Assembly: GCA_002786025.1 (NCBI GenBank)
Contig: NHNW01000028.1
Span: forward strand, 186,001-250,000
DNA length: 64,000 nucleotides
Reading direction: 5' to 3'
Origin: Zasmidium citrigriseum
Lineage: Eukaryota; Ascomycota; Dothideomycetes; Mycosphaerellales; Mycosphaerellaceae
Shown piece by piece: positions 33,837 to 45,149 of the stretch (positions within the stretch are counted from its first letter, which is position 1; each line of letters starts with the position of its first letter). The notes beneath the pieces were generated by a model, which saw nothing but the letters and a program-made list of their open reading frames with translations, was not told the DNA's origin and made no database searches. The position numbers and the translations under genes were made by a program.

Positions 33837-34986
33837 TCAGCCAAAACAAGTCTTCAAAATCGGCTCATGTGCATAAAACTGCGTGAGCATCCACGCCACA
33901 CTCGAATTCGAAACTCCATCGGCGAGTTTGAGCCAGTGTTGATTCGTCACGGAGGAGTCGTTGACCCAGGAATTTGAGCCGTTGGAGGAGGTGATGCTGT
34001 TGTAGCCGAAATCGTTGGCGTATGCAAAGGGCGACTTGAGACCCAGCGCTTCGAAGCCATCGAGGCCGAGGATCCCGTAGAGCACGGTCAGAGGATCCCA
34101 GCTCTCGCGCGTGGTGCTACAGCGGCCGTTATACCACTCATAGGCCGCGAGGATGGGAGAGTCAGCTGGGGCATGGGAACGGAGGTTGGTTCCTGAGAGG
34201 ACGTTCAGGCCGAGTTCGAAGCCGGAGTATGTGATCGGGATGCTTGAAGGCCAGTCTCGCAGGACTTTGGCTGTGGAAGCAGGATCTATGGCGCCGAAGT
34301 TGAATTCCCAGCCAGAGGGGTATTGGCCGCCCATTATGACGAGTTTGGAGACTTTGGATTTGAGGAGGGAGGGGCCTGTTGGGGTTGAGAGGAGGGCGGC
34401 GAGGTTTGTGAGGAAGCCGATGGAGACTATTGTTAGGCTGTTGTTTGGGGCGTAGCTGAGGAGGGAGAGATAGAGGTCTGTTGGTGCGGGCGTGGAGCCT
34501 GTATTGTTTAGGGTGCGTGGCCAGCCGTAGGCTATTTTGCTGGCGTACTCGCTTCGGCTGAGGAAGGTGGTCAACTCCCGTGTCTCATCAGATGGAGTTG
34601 AGGACTCACTAGAACACCGAATCGTCGAAGAAGGTTTCGTTGGTCAAGGGTCGAAGTGCCGCGATCGGGATATCACTGTTGCCGTAGTAGGTGTTGATGG
34701 CCTTCGAGAACGTCAGTTCAATATCTTCAGTCTTCACTGGCCCAGTGCTTACACTAGTCGCCAGAGCTCCATATCGCGAATTTGTGTTAATCATGACAGC
34801 CTTCAAGTCACAAAGTCCGCAGTTATGTAACACATTCGCAACTGCCAAAGCCCCTGCATCGTCGACATCATCCTTGATGTCCGTGTCGATGATGATGGGC
34901 CTAGCTCCAGTCGTCGTATTGGTGTCCGCATGACAACGCAGAACGTAAACGCTCAGATATAACACGAAAGCAGCCAAGGGAAGCAT
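33837..34986 (-). CDS. Secreted inosine-uridine preferring nucleoside hydrolase-like protein
   Basis: Ribonucleosides are cleaved to base and ribose by this family. Exons 34986-34610 and 34557-33837, with a 52-bp intron (gtgagt...ctcag); 365 aa. ATG 34986 gives a signal peptide (MLPLAAFVLYLSVYVLRCHA). The calcium/ribose-binding motif is DTDIKDDVDDAGA (canonical form DTDxGxDD), so the usual Gly is Lys here, as in some fungal members. GFLTNLAALL, KLVIMGGQYPSG and SWDPLTVLYG match later family motifs, the last containing the conserved active-site Asp. Several N-glycosylation sequons (NNT, NNS, NGS, NDS) fit secretion. A role in salvage of extracellular nucleosides is inferred. It lies head-to-tail upstream of the small membrane protein gene. 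Confidence 0.87.
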
Positions 34987-35357
34987 TTTGTCGAGATGTT
35001 GAGATTTCGATGTTGGAAGTTGAGATTCACTTGGATTTTGGGAAGGGGCCATCCATGCATTTGTGACGTCACCTCGAGCTTGTTCTGAGGGGAAAGCATG
35101 TGCGAGCAGGTGGAGAAAGATAGGTCGATTTCGAATGCATCCGATGCCTCTGTGCCGTTATCTTTGGCTTCGATCTCTTTTTCGCATGTTGCAGTGAGGC
35201 AACGTGAGTTGTGCTCGTAGACCGAGCCCGCCCCTGTCCACCCTCAAACAGCACATATATATGTACTTACATCAATGTCAAAGATCACAGTCTTTGTGGT
35301 CAGCCAGACCTGATGAAAGCAGAGACTACAGCGATATCCTCGAGTTTCTATGCCAAA

Positions 35358-36065
35358 CTACTCCTTCGGCAGCACATCCTCAGCCCCCTCAATCGAAGCG
35401 AAAGGATCATTATCCACACTCTCAGCCCGAATCCATTCCATATTCCTCGCGAGACGATCAACAATCTCCTTTCCTGCCAGACTCTCAATCCACGCCAACG
35501 TTCCATCCGCACCAGCGCTGACTCCCGACGTCGTCCAGATATTACCGGATTGCTGCCATCGGGCCTTCGCGATCCAATGCGTCTTCTTGCCTGCACTGGT
35601 AACGATCTCCCAGAAATCCTTGTTCCCGGTGGCCTTGCGACCATCCAGGATCCCGGCCTTGGCTAGCAGCATGACGCCGTTGCAGACGCTGATGATGGAG
35701 TGAAGCTTCTGCCGGCCGTCTTGGCCATTATATGCTTTGCGGATGAAGTCTACGTAGGGATCGACTTTTGGAGAGATGGTTTTGGCTTCCAGATCCATGG
35801 AGCCGACTCCACCGGGGACGATCAAGACGTCGAGATGTGGAGCGTCCTGGAGGGTATGTGTTGGCACCCATTTGATGGATCCCATGAAGCTTTTTTTGGG
35901 ACCGGTTGCTACGGGGTTCTTGGTTTCGCTGATGATGCTGAGAGAGATGTCTTCATAGCCTTCATGGCGGGAGAGACATGCGAGGGCCTCCAGCGGTCCG
36001 GCAACGTCGAGCAGCTCGAATTCGGGATAGAGGAGGACACCAAAAGACTTTGGAAAGGACGACAT
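35358..36065 (-). CDS. DJ-1/PfpI (GATase1-like) family protein
   Basis: Single exon, 235 aa from ATG 36065 (MSSFPKSFGVLLYPEFELLD); ATG 36083 is an in-frame alternative. Family features: an early Glu in the YPEFELLDVAGPLEAL segment, the strand VLIVPGGVGS, and the nucleophile elbow ISVCNGVMLLAKAGILDGRKAT with its conserved Cys. This form, as opposed to AxCHG, groups it with the isonitrile-hydratase/AraC-N-terminal-like branch. Substrate unknown. No signal peptide, so cytosolic. It is the third of three consecutive minus-strand genes. Confidence 0.88.
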   Translation of the reverse strand: MSSFPKSFGVLLYPEFELLDVAGPLEALACLSRHEGYEDISLSIISETKNPVATGPKKSFMGSIKWVPTHTLQDAPHLDVLIVPGGVGSMDLEAKTISPKVDPYVDFIRKAYNGQDGRQKLHSIISVCNGVMLLAKAGILDGRKATGNKDFWEIVTSAGKKTHWIAKARWQQSGNIWTTSGVSAGADGTLAWIESLAGKEIVDRLARNMEWIRAESVDNDPFASIEGAEDVLPKE

Positions 36066-36628
36066 ATTGAGAAAAGTATTCAACGTGAGATTGTTGGGCC
36101 AGAAGAATTGACTGTTTCAGCAGAGGAGGCAAGGCAAAAAGATCCATATTATAATGACCTATATGTCTAGCGACATCCTCCTAATCCTGCTCATAAGCGC
36201 TCAATGGATTTCCAAGCAGGGCGATTATCGTTTTAGGGTATAAAAGTGCGAGTTTGCGGAGATGAAAGTTGCTTCTCCATAGGGCTCTCTTCGGCACTCG
36301 CAGCTAGATCTTCGCAGTCTTGCTGTCATTGGCGAATGCCCTTTGCTTCAGGCTGAAGGATTCACATCCCTGTCGTCAAGCCCTATTCATGCCTCCATGG
36401 TATATTTGTTGACTTTCATCCTATACTCTTGCAAGAGACTTGTGTTAGGAAGTACAGGCAATGCATTTCATCGCTTGACTTCGAAGCCTATCTGACATAG
36501 TAGTGTAAGCCGACCATGCGTCTTGCCTCTCCAGCCGGTTCCACCTTCTTCAAAGATCTCAGAAAAACGCCTGTCTCAGCTCACTTTGTCCAGCTTCATG
36601 TCTTGCCAATGTCTCCGAGACATCCATC
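36066..36628. other. Intergenic, nothing recognised
   Basis: Promoter of the DJ-1-like gene and 3' flank of the next minus-strand gene. No frame of interest. Confidence 0.4.
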
Positions 36629-37639
36629 TCAGTCAATTTCAATGATCTTGACGAAGCCCGTAGAAGTGACCACGCGATCTGGCTTCTTCTCCTGAATTGG
36701 AACATTTTCCTTCTCCGCTTCGGCGTCGGTCTTCTTCGGACTCTTCTGCTTCTTTCCCTTCTTTTGATCGCCTTCCATTAGCCATGGTAACTTGCGCTTC
36801 TTCTTTTGCTCCCCGTTTGGACTGTCGAGGTCGATGACTCCGGGGTCTTCCTGCTTCGTGGCCGCCTTTGGGCTGTCGAGGTCGACTACATCTGAGCCCA
36901 TCTGCTTCTTGCCCACTTTCTGATCTTGAGCGGCTGGAAATGGAAGCTTGCTTTGCGTCTTTCCGAGACGATCTTCAAGAGCAACCCACGGCACCTTCGC
37001 GCGCTTCTCGACGCTCTCCTTGAATTTAGACTCGGGCTTTGCGACGGTCTTCTGCTTCTTGACGGTGGCCTTCTCGGACTCGAACTCGCCAGGCACACTC
37101 TTACGCTTGCGGCCGTTGATAGTCACACCAGCCTCCTTCTGCGCCTGGCGTAACTCCTGAAGTACCTCATCGCGCTCTCGACCAGCGTCCTTGGCCATCT
37201 TGTCGATAGTACGCTTGAGTCGGTTGGAGAGAACTTGTGGCGTGAGCACAGACTCGGCGCGACCGGCGTTGACAGCATTCGCGATCTCAGCCATGGTGTG
37301 GGTCTTCGCCAGACGGTAGAGATTGCCATGGTTGATGAGGTCGGCATCTCCGTCGAAGATGTCTTGGTCGGATGCTTCGGCAGGGTAGTCTTGATATTTG
37401 GCCTGGAGAGTCTTCTTCGAGGAGGTTTTCTTCGGAGCTCTTGGAGATTTGTCGCTAGACTCGTCTGGCCATTCTTCCTCATTGCACAGATGGGTGAGTA
37501 GGTCATGGCCCAGGCACTGGCAGACTGGAGGACGATGCTCGGCAGGCAAGATGGGAAGCTGCACGACCTCGAGGGTGATAGTGCCAGACTCGTCGGCATT
37601 CGAGATGGCGTTAATTGGGGCCCAGCCTCGAACAGACAT
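36629..37639 (-). CDS. Basic nuclear protein with SUMO-interaction-like motifs
   Basis: Single exon, 336 aa. About residues 1-80 contain a Cys/His cluster (VCQCLGHDLLTHLC). A helical segment spans about 95-165 (YRLAKTHTMAEIANAVNAGRAE...LSNRLKRTIDKMAKDAG). The rest is Lys-rich and disordered with several nuclear-localisation-type runs (GRKRKS, KKKRK, KKGKKQK). Two near-identical acidic-hydrophobic motifs, VVDLDSP (251-257) and VIDLDSP (268-274), match the SUMO-interacting motif type (hydrophobic core next to acidic/Ser residues), and the protein ends FVKIIEID, a third candidate. No enzyme domain is seen. A scaffold or chromatin-associated role is inference. Confidence 0.72.
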   Translation of the reverse strand: MSVRGWAPINAISNADESGTITLEVVQLPILPAEHRPPVCQCLGHDLLTHLCNEEEWPDESSDKSPRAPKKTSSKKTLQAKYQDYPAEASDQDIFDGDADLINHGNLYRLAKTHTMAEIANAVNAGRAESVLTPQVLSNRLKRTIDKMAKDAGRERDEVLQELRQAQKEAGVTINGRKRKSVPGEFESEKATVKKQKTVAKPESKFKESVEKRAKVPWVALEDRLGKTQSKLPFPAAQDQKVGKKQMGSDVVDLDSPKAATKQEDPGVIDLDSPNGEQKKKRKLPWLMEGDQKKGKKQKSPKKTDAEAEKENVPIQEKKPDRVVTSTGFVKIIEID

Positions 37640-38397
37640 CTTTGCGGCTGTTTTTGCGAGTCGTTCTTTGGTTCAAAGATGTTTGAGCGTAGACTCGAGG
37701 TTCTGTTTGGGCCGAATATTGATGCTGCGATACGGTCGAGGCGAACGGACGGACAAAGAGCGGCAGTTGCTAGCAAGCTGCCTATTTGTTCCACGAGATT
37801 GGGTTGAGTGGCGTCGCGTAAATTTCGGGAGATGCCCGTGAAAGCACAAATCAAGTGAATGGGAAAGCGTGCTGATCTGGATTCACGAATGACCATGGCG
37901 AAGAGTCGAGTGCGATACGATACAGCGACTGGTTTAGTAGCCCTCTATTTCGTTAATGTGGTGGAGGCTGCTGTACTTGCGTCGGAGCACTCTCAAAACA
38001 TAGCGCTGAGGAGGTGACGGGGGATGCTAGGGTTGAGACATGATCGAGAACAGGGAGGCGCACAGTATTGACAAAGTCGCCAGCAAGTCAAGTGACGGGA
38101 CGGGGACGATCGAATCCAACAGTTCATGCATAGCTGGAGTCTGGTCAGCCTCTGCTAAGCATGGTATGAAGTTAGCGGAATGATACGGCCAGTATCGGAT
38201 CACCTTGTTTGCTCCACCATCCCTCGAACCACACTTCCAATGTTCACGAGCGTAGCATACAGCACAGCACAACATATCTACCTCCTCAACATGCCCCCAG
38301 CAGGGCCCCACACGCTCTACAGCTACAGCAATAGAACCAACAACCACAAAAATGACTCCCGACTAACTCACCGACCTCGAATCCGCCCGCCCCAAAG
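37640..38397. other. Intergenic; contains the missing first exon of the RING gene
   Basis: Divergent upstream region. A ctaac branch site at 38363-38367 and acceptor ccaaag at 38397 show that an intron ends here, so a short first coding exon of the RING-H2 gene should lie in 38000-38350; several ATG/GT pairs are possible and none is preferred. Confidence 0.4.
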
Positions 38398-39390
38398 ACT
38401 TCATCCTCCTCCAACGGCCCCTCCAGCCCTGGTTCCTCCTCTACATAACCCACATCGACCACAACCCCCTCGACGGAGTCCGCTATCACGTAAAACGCAT
38501 GCCCTTCCCTACATTGCGAGACATCTTCAAGTACCAACGCTACGGGACCTGGCTCTTCGAGATCGAGAACTGGGAGATCGAGGCTTTGCCTCTTTCTGTG
38601 GTGATCGATCGTACTTGTACGCTGACTCTTCGCCCCTCGGCGGAGATGTTGCGAGACTTGATGGGTGAGCGATGTCTGTACGACGCCTGCGAGGAAGGCT
38701 TGGTGCAGACGGACTATGCAACGCATTGCGTGGTGCCGTGGCGGAGGTGCACGGAGAGGATGATGGCGAGAATGGCCGGGGAGGACTCATGGACAATCTG
38801 CCCATTCTGTATGGGTTGGGACTTGTTCGAGAGGCATGAGTATCTGGCACATGTAAGTGGCTTGTCTTGGCTTTCGGCGAGAGATGCTAACTCCAGAACA
38901 GGAGTGCAATGTGGACCGCTTTCCGCTGGCCGTCAAGAGGGCACATTTGCAGGCTGTCAATGCGAAGAGGGAGCAAAATGGATATGACTGGTTGCTGCCG
39001 GGAGTGCGTCTCACAACACTTGCCCACCGGACACACTATGCGCCAGCCCTCGATCTGTCAGTCGGTGCGGATGGCGTGCGGAATGATGATCACGCTGGCA
39101 ATCGGTCGCCCGAGCTATCCACGCACCTGTTCGGGTGGTTCGAACACGCGCAGGTAAGGCATGCCAATGATTCTCTTGTGTTTGTGGCCTCAAGCTGATA
39201 ACCATCTCTTCAACAGGAACGAGTCCTCGAGGATGGTTGTGCAATCTGCAGGGAGCCCTTTCAAGATGGTGAAAGAATAGCCGACTTACCTTGCGAGCAC
39301 TTCTATCACAACAGGTGTGTCAGGCGGCACTTCAGCTTCTTGGAGACAGCACCGACTTGCCCGCTGTGCCAGCATGCCGTAGCTCCTTAA
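38398..39390 (+). CDS. RING-H2 finger protein, putative E3 ubiquitin ligase (5' exon not placed)
   Basis: Exons 38398-38852, 38902-39153 and 39217-39390, with introns of 49 bp (gtaagt...gaacag) and 63 bp (gtaagg...caacag), both phase 0. About 292 aa are visible. The C-terminus is a RING-H2: CAIC, then PCEHFYHNRC (the His-x2-His-x2-Cys step) and CPLC, ending nine residues later. The N-terminal part has FEIENWEIEALPLSVVI and two pairs of cysteines (CTERMM...CPFC). No membrane helix is seen. Ubiquitin ligase activity follows from the RING class; substrate unknown. An in-frame TAA at 38364 rules out a simple upstream start. Confidence 0.75.
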
Positions 39391-41900
39391 AATTGGACCG
39401 AACGGCATCGAGACATCGACGGAAGACTGCTGCTGCCGAAAGAAAGGCCGCCAATATGCATTGTGTGCCTTCAGACGGATTGCGGTTGGAAAGGCGAAGT
39501 GTAGCACGTTGCAACATAATTCTCCCCCTTGCGTCCAGAGGTGAGGCCTATCGGAGGAATCTTTCCCTTTCTTCCAGGTCGACTAGGTGACAGGAGTGCA
39601 TAGAATGAAATGCCAAAGATACAGCTTTTGCCAGTGATCATCCATTTGTGTAGAGTGCCGGGAGTCCAAAGGACCAGTGATGGGCCCAGCCGTCCTCAGG
39701 GCCGTGTCAAAGGCTGGGGCCACAGTCTGTCAGCGAGCTCTCGAAGAAGCTCAGTGGCACTGGCAGGGGCTGTCGGGCGAAGCTAGATCTAGGTAGCAAT
39801 GCGAGTGTTTGACAGAATCCTTCGTGCGTGCGGTCCGTGTCTTCCCCGACACAACAATGACTTCAAGTGTCAACGGAGCTTCGATCGTGGCATCAGCTCG
39901 AGCTCGAGTGAGTGAGCACATCTCCAAGGACGTATTTGCGCTCTGGTATGAATGGCGAAATTTGTTGTGTGGATGCCGGGGTCGAAGTCGTACATGTAGC
40001 ACGTACTTTCATGTGAAATAGTACCCCAGGTGAGTGAAACCTGTTAGCATTGGCTGCACTTCTCATCTTGCTGCTGAAGATCGCATTGCTCAAGGACCGT
40101 TATGAGAGCCGGCGCCCCGGCTTCAGAATAGCACCGGATCATGGTAGCAGCAAGGTAAGCACAGCGTCACACTATTGTTGGTGACTGAACGACCTAGATC
40201 GGCGCATCTGGATTCTGTCCTGTAACGGTCGGTTTAAGCCTTGGACTCCAACAAAAGCGATAATACTTGAACACCGCGCAGACACGCAGCTTCACGACTA
40301 GCATTCGGAGCTGACAGTACTGTGCTGAGAAAGGGCGCCGTCGTTTCGGAATGATCCGCATTCGCCGCTCTGCACGACATCCGGCGGTCATGATTGCAAC
40401 CAGTAGCGATGAGAGCTCCCTTGATTGGTAGGCTACGACCAATGAGCCCGGGTCAACCTGGCCTGTTTCAGGCTGCTGCAAGTCCCGACATCTTCATACA
40501 GCCTTGCATGGAGAGAGCATGGAGCTACGGGCCTTAGGTGGATTGCCACGCTCAAAAGCGATCCATATGAAGCTTCGATGACAGACAGCACGAATGGCCG
40601 GGCGCCGCAAGAGCAGTCTCCCTACAGGAGGGAAGGACCGGTCGGATGGTGTCGCGTGCGACCCTGAGACAGACACGCAGAATTACTGTGCTTGCGGTGT
40701 CGAGAGCACAGTGATATTGGATATTGGAACGGATGTCGTCGAAACAAGGTGTGGCAAACGTGGTTGAACAGCAGCTCTGTGGTTGTCGTTGAGGTCGAGG
40801 AAAGGAGAGACTGGGATCAGTTGCGTGCGAGCTCCACATGACATTCCGTGTCAGCGGGAAAAGTCACCCGCTTTTGGCGCTTCGCATGATCAGACGCCGA
40901 ACAAGACGAACCAGCGCCTCAGCTGTCGAGCCGAGCTGCATAATGGTGGTGGGCATGATGTACCGTCCGCTTCGCTGCCGAGGGCCTGCAATAAGAAGCA
41001 GAGGTATCGCTGGGACCTCCTCGAGGGCCTTTTCTCTGCGACTTTTCATTGGGAGCCTTCCTTTTCTTGCGACGCCGGGCGTACACATACAGGACAGGTG
41101 TGGTCGCAACGCGCAATGGAGCTAGTGCCAACCAGTGCCTGTAAGGGATTGTGGCATCGTTCACCGTGGACGGGCGCTAACGCTATCGTCGTCGCTCAGG
41201 CGAACCGGTTACGACATCCTCATCCGCTGTTGTTCGATCGTGAGGCGTTGGGCAGCCATTGCTCATGCCCACCCAATGACATGGACAGCCGAGACATACG
41301 CCTCCTTCCGTACGACTGCTGGTGGAGCAAGGCAGACAGCTGGGTAACAAACTCAGTCAAGGTGTTGGTCCGGCAAGTTGGTCAAGGCCGTGTTCTCGTT
41401 GGCTGTGCCCAAGCTGGCGGTCAAGAGGACGGTCGATGCGGTGTAATGGTGGTCATCAAGACAACAACAACGGCCGGGTCAATTCGAAGAGTGCCAGGCA
41501 TCCGCGCAGATATGGAGGCCGGCGGCGCAATGACCACCCTGAGTAGTTGCGGACCTCGACAGCGCTGGCAGATCTTGAGGGTTCTGGTATAAAGCACGGC
41601 GAGGTGGCAAATTTTGACTGTACGGTTGATCCATCGCCGTGGACGCCATTCCTTCCTCGAGTACGAGTAGTGGTGAGTTTGGTGCAGGTCCTTCGCCATC
41701 GTCTTGCATGTTCTCTGGGCTCATCATATACAAACAGCGGTCTGGTACGTTTCACCCCAGCCACCCTCACAACGATCCGAGTTCGAAACCTTCACACGGC
41801 GCTCGCCTCCTGTGTGAGACATTGCTCTGTCAACGGAACGAGCCGAATCTATCCACATTGCCTTGCGTAGCATCATCGAGCCCGTCGGTCTGGTTTCGTG
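39391..41900. other. Gene-poor 2.5 kb
   Basis: No supported gene. An 810-bp plus-strand open frame (40783-41592) overlaps long frames in other phases and on the other strand. It has no family features and begins without a convincing context, so it is not annotated. Confidence 0.4.
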
Positions 41901-42440
41901 ATGCCGGAAGAACGACCCCAAGCACGTTGCCTCCACCATGTTCCTGGTGGACCCGCGGTGTGCGGACCCTGTGCGTATGCTCTTCTGGTTCAGGCCGGCG
42001 TGAATCAGGCTTCACTGAGCCCGCAGCAATTGGCAGACTGGCAGCGCTATTTGCAAGTCGCACAGGTGCAAGGTATGTGACTCCCCTGTCCCTGTTCGGA
42101 GTTGCTTTCGACGTGCTGACAAGATGTAGGGCGCCAGGACTTGGCGGCCATAACCGGAGGTCATGCTGCTGGCCAGACGAGCAGAGGCGATAGAGCAGTC
42201 GCCAACAGGCTGATAGGCTCCAGCCGCCCATTCCAACTGCCACCATCATACCCGTATCCCACTAGCATCGACGAGGACGTTGCGGCGAGCTTGGCTGCAC
42301 CAGCTGGACCTGCTGCTCACACGCCGAACCACAACATGCAGTCTCGCCAGGATGCAAACATGCAGAGGTCAACGCCAGCGCGAACAGGCTCTGGCCATGG
42401 AATGCTAGCAAAGGAGCAGCCGAAAGACCCACGGCGCTAG
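41901..42440 (+). CDS. Small CxxC-motif protein, function unknown
   Basis: Exons 41901-42072 and 42130-42440, with a 57-bp intron (gtatgt...atgtag, branch ctgac); 160 aa. The N-terminus RCLHHVPGGPAVCGPCAYALL has Cys10, His12, His13, Cys21 and Cys24, a likely single zinc site. A helical Gln-rich stretch follows (LSPQQLADWQRYLQVAQVQG), and the C-terminal 90 residues are disordered (Pro/Ala/Ser/Gln). No signal peptide. The join is supported by phase and by continuity of composition. An upstream exon cannot be excluded. Confidence 0.55.
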
Positions 42441-43650
42441 AGTATTAGCCCGCGCGTGGGCTTGATACCCTCATCGAGGCCTGCAACATCCGGGAGGCTC
42501 ACACGTACATGGGTTGGCCCGAGACACGAACAGAAGGAGTCTGACCGCGAGTCGCCTCGAACACACAGCGAAGTTGCGACAGATAGCATTCGGCATGCGG
42601 ACGACCGGATGAATCTAATGATATCGACGGTGTCACTAGAGGCAGGCGGAGTACCGTTCGGTCCAGGTCCAGCGAGTCCATTTCACCATTGTGTGAAAGT
42701 AACATCTTCCAGTCCGTGTTTCTGGTAATGAGTACGAGGCGTTGTCGGTAATGTCCAGCATTGTCTTGAGATTGGGATCCAGTATGGTGTTGTAATGGCA
42801 CGGTAGGCTCCACGTGGGTCGGTAGAGTTACCAGCAAACAATCAGATCTGCCTTCGATAATACCTCCGCCACATCACCGCCAGCTCGTCCACTGAGCATC
42901 GGTGATCGGTATGCGCCATTGAGTTGTCGCGCTCTTCCTCTATTGTGCTTCGGTAAGAGAAAGGTGAGTCTTGTTGTTGTTCAGGTTTGAAGAGTTCATG
43001 TTGTTGTCTCGAAGAAAGAGCCACGGTGCGACATCGGGCCTGTGCTCTGCAGGGAGGCAAAATAGACCTCACCCGCTGTCATCGAACGCTCCTTCTTCAT
43101 CAACATCCAACAATCCCACCGTCAATCATCAAGGGAGAGGCCATCGAGCCAGCAGCACCGGCAGTCAATCAATTGCTTTAAGACGTGTCACCGCGACATG
43201 GTCATTGCCATGCATACGAGGCCCGTCCTTGAGTCCTGCACTGCGAAGAAGTACGCATTGCTGCCACAGCATGAAAATGACGAAGTGGCTCAAGTGAACT
43301 GCTTCCATTTTAAAACACGTGCAGCACCGTTCGACTAACCCCAGACCGCCCCGAGGCCGTGAGATCCTGATACTGGACCAAACGTGCCTAAACTGAACAA
43401 GTCGGCCTAAGGTGGGATCTGCGCGACCGTTGGCTGACCGTCAACCCCTTCGATTTACTCTGCGCATTTCTGAGCACCGCCCAACGGCGTCAGGAACATC
43501 GCCATGAATATACTCAAACCCAAGCGTCCCTCTGTCGGAGGGCCATTTGCCTCGCCGTCCACCTCTGTCGCGACCGGACACTCGCGAAGTCTCGCTTCGG
43601 CTTCATCCACTCGTTTTATGTTGCTCGGTTGAGCCAGTCATTCTTTTAAG
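42441..43650. other. Intergenic, nothing recognised
   Basis: Only short, overlapping frames. Positions 43500-43650 form the promoter of the secreted protein gene. Confidence 0.4.
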
Positions 43651-44836
43651 ATGTTGTCCTTCATCGCAGTCGTTACCCTCTTTTTGACATGCATTCAGAC
43701 CGCTTTGGCTAAGTGCCGCTCGTACGGTGTTGACTACCAGGATGGCCAGAGCTACTCGATGGTTCGAAGTTCGTCTCCATTCTCGGGTCACGAACAATTC
43801 AAGGGTTGCGACAACGATCAGGCCAACAATGTCCTCGTCGACCCGCAAGGCAACGAGTCGCAATGCTCATACACACCAATGCAGCCCGACAAGACCTCAG
43901 TCGAATATGTTTGCGATAGCTGGACCTACGACACCATGTACACTGGCGAATGGTATGCAAAGCAATGCGCAGACTTGTATGTGAGACAATTGCTGAATCA
44001 GCTACAGGTCTATCATTGTTATTTCGAACAACGGGAATGGCGACCCGGTGAACTTCCAGAGGGATTTCTACCTTGATTTTGGAGATGGCAGTGGCAGCAC
44101 TCCCACCGTCACATCCTCGGACCTCCTCTCGCAAACTACGATCCTGACGAACCTCGAGTCGAGCATCGAATCAAGCGTCGCGGAGACCAGCGCCGCCGCT
44201 GCCGACGAAACGAAGACCTTCGCTATCACCCTGTTCGGCCGCGACCTTCCGGCTGTCCCAACGACGCTTGTGCGCGTGGTCAAGAGGAACGAAAGCGAAG
44301 CCATGAGCCCATCATACTCCCACAAGGAAGCCGAGCCAACCACGACCGTCGATGTCACTTTGACCAGCCACATCACCAGCTTCGTCACCGTCGAGCCTAT
44401 GCACACCCCAGTGCGCGTTCCCGTCAAGAGCATGCACCCTCTCAGTGGTTGGAACGGAACAAGCACAACTGAACACTCATGGATGATGGCCAGCTCGCTC
44501 ATGACTGGAGCCCCATCTACAACCATGACGATCACCGTTCTCGAGGCTTCCGCAACTCCAGAGAATTCCAGCTCCATGGTATTGGCAAAGCCAACAATGA
44601 ACGCCATCCCAGCCGAAGACCACGTCGCGCCGATCGCTCCTACCTCCCTGGGCAAGCACTACAACGATCTCGGCAAGAGCGTCGCCCACAACCATGCCCA
44701 CTCACACATGAACTCCACCGGCGGCGCCTACTCTCACAAATTCCGCATGGCCCTTCTCAACGGCGACAAGCCAGATGACGAGACCCGACGCCAGTTCGTC
44801 GAGGAGCGCAAGCGCGTTCTGCAAGGTACCCACTAG
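43651..44836 (+). CDS. Secreted Cys-module/Thr-rich protein, uncharacterised fungal family
   Basis: Exons 43651-43952 and 44008-44836, with a 55-bp intron (gtatgc...ctacag) that restores TGG; 376 aa. Signal peptide MLSFIAVVTLFLTCIQTALA. The N-terminal module (about 22-140) carries the pattern CRSYGVDYQDGQSY, FKGCDND, CSYTP and WSIIVISNNGNG, which I recognise as a widespread uncharacterised extracellular fungal module. After it comes a long Thr/Ser-rich region (about 150-330), likely O-glycosylated, and a His-rich stretch (AHNHAHSHMN). There is no clear GPI signal at the end (KRVLQGTH), so it is probably secreted or loosely wall-bound. Confidence 0.75.
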
Positions 44837-45149
44837 CTGCAAAGCATGGCTGCTTTTCCTTTCGCCAGTGATGTCCTCAATTGAAAAGGCTGGCACCCCT
44901 CCAAAAAGATGTGACATGTTTTGTAAAGAAGAGAAGGGACTACAGGATTAATGTATTTGGGAGCATGATTGCATCTTGGGCTCTGGGGAATCGGGGCATT
45001 TATTCCGTAATTGTCAAATGTCTACCAAGCATCGAACTTCTATGCTGAACTTCTCGTTCTCACTCTCGGCGTCGTACAGGTACACCAAGCTAATATCCAC
45101 AAGTATAGCCTACTGAGCTCTTCTCCGGCCGAGACGAGAGCCACCAAAA
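44837..45149. other. Convergent 3' flanks
   Basis: Lies between the secreted protein gene and the GH47 gene. No gene. Confidence 0.45.

Noticed and set aside
40783..41592. 810-bp plus-strand open frame, 269 codons
   Set aside because: Other frames are open across the same DNA on both strands. It has no recognisable domain, signal peptide or splice context, and its composition is unlike neighbouring genes.
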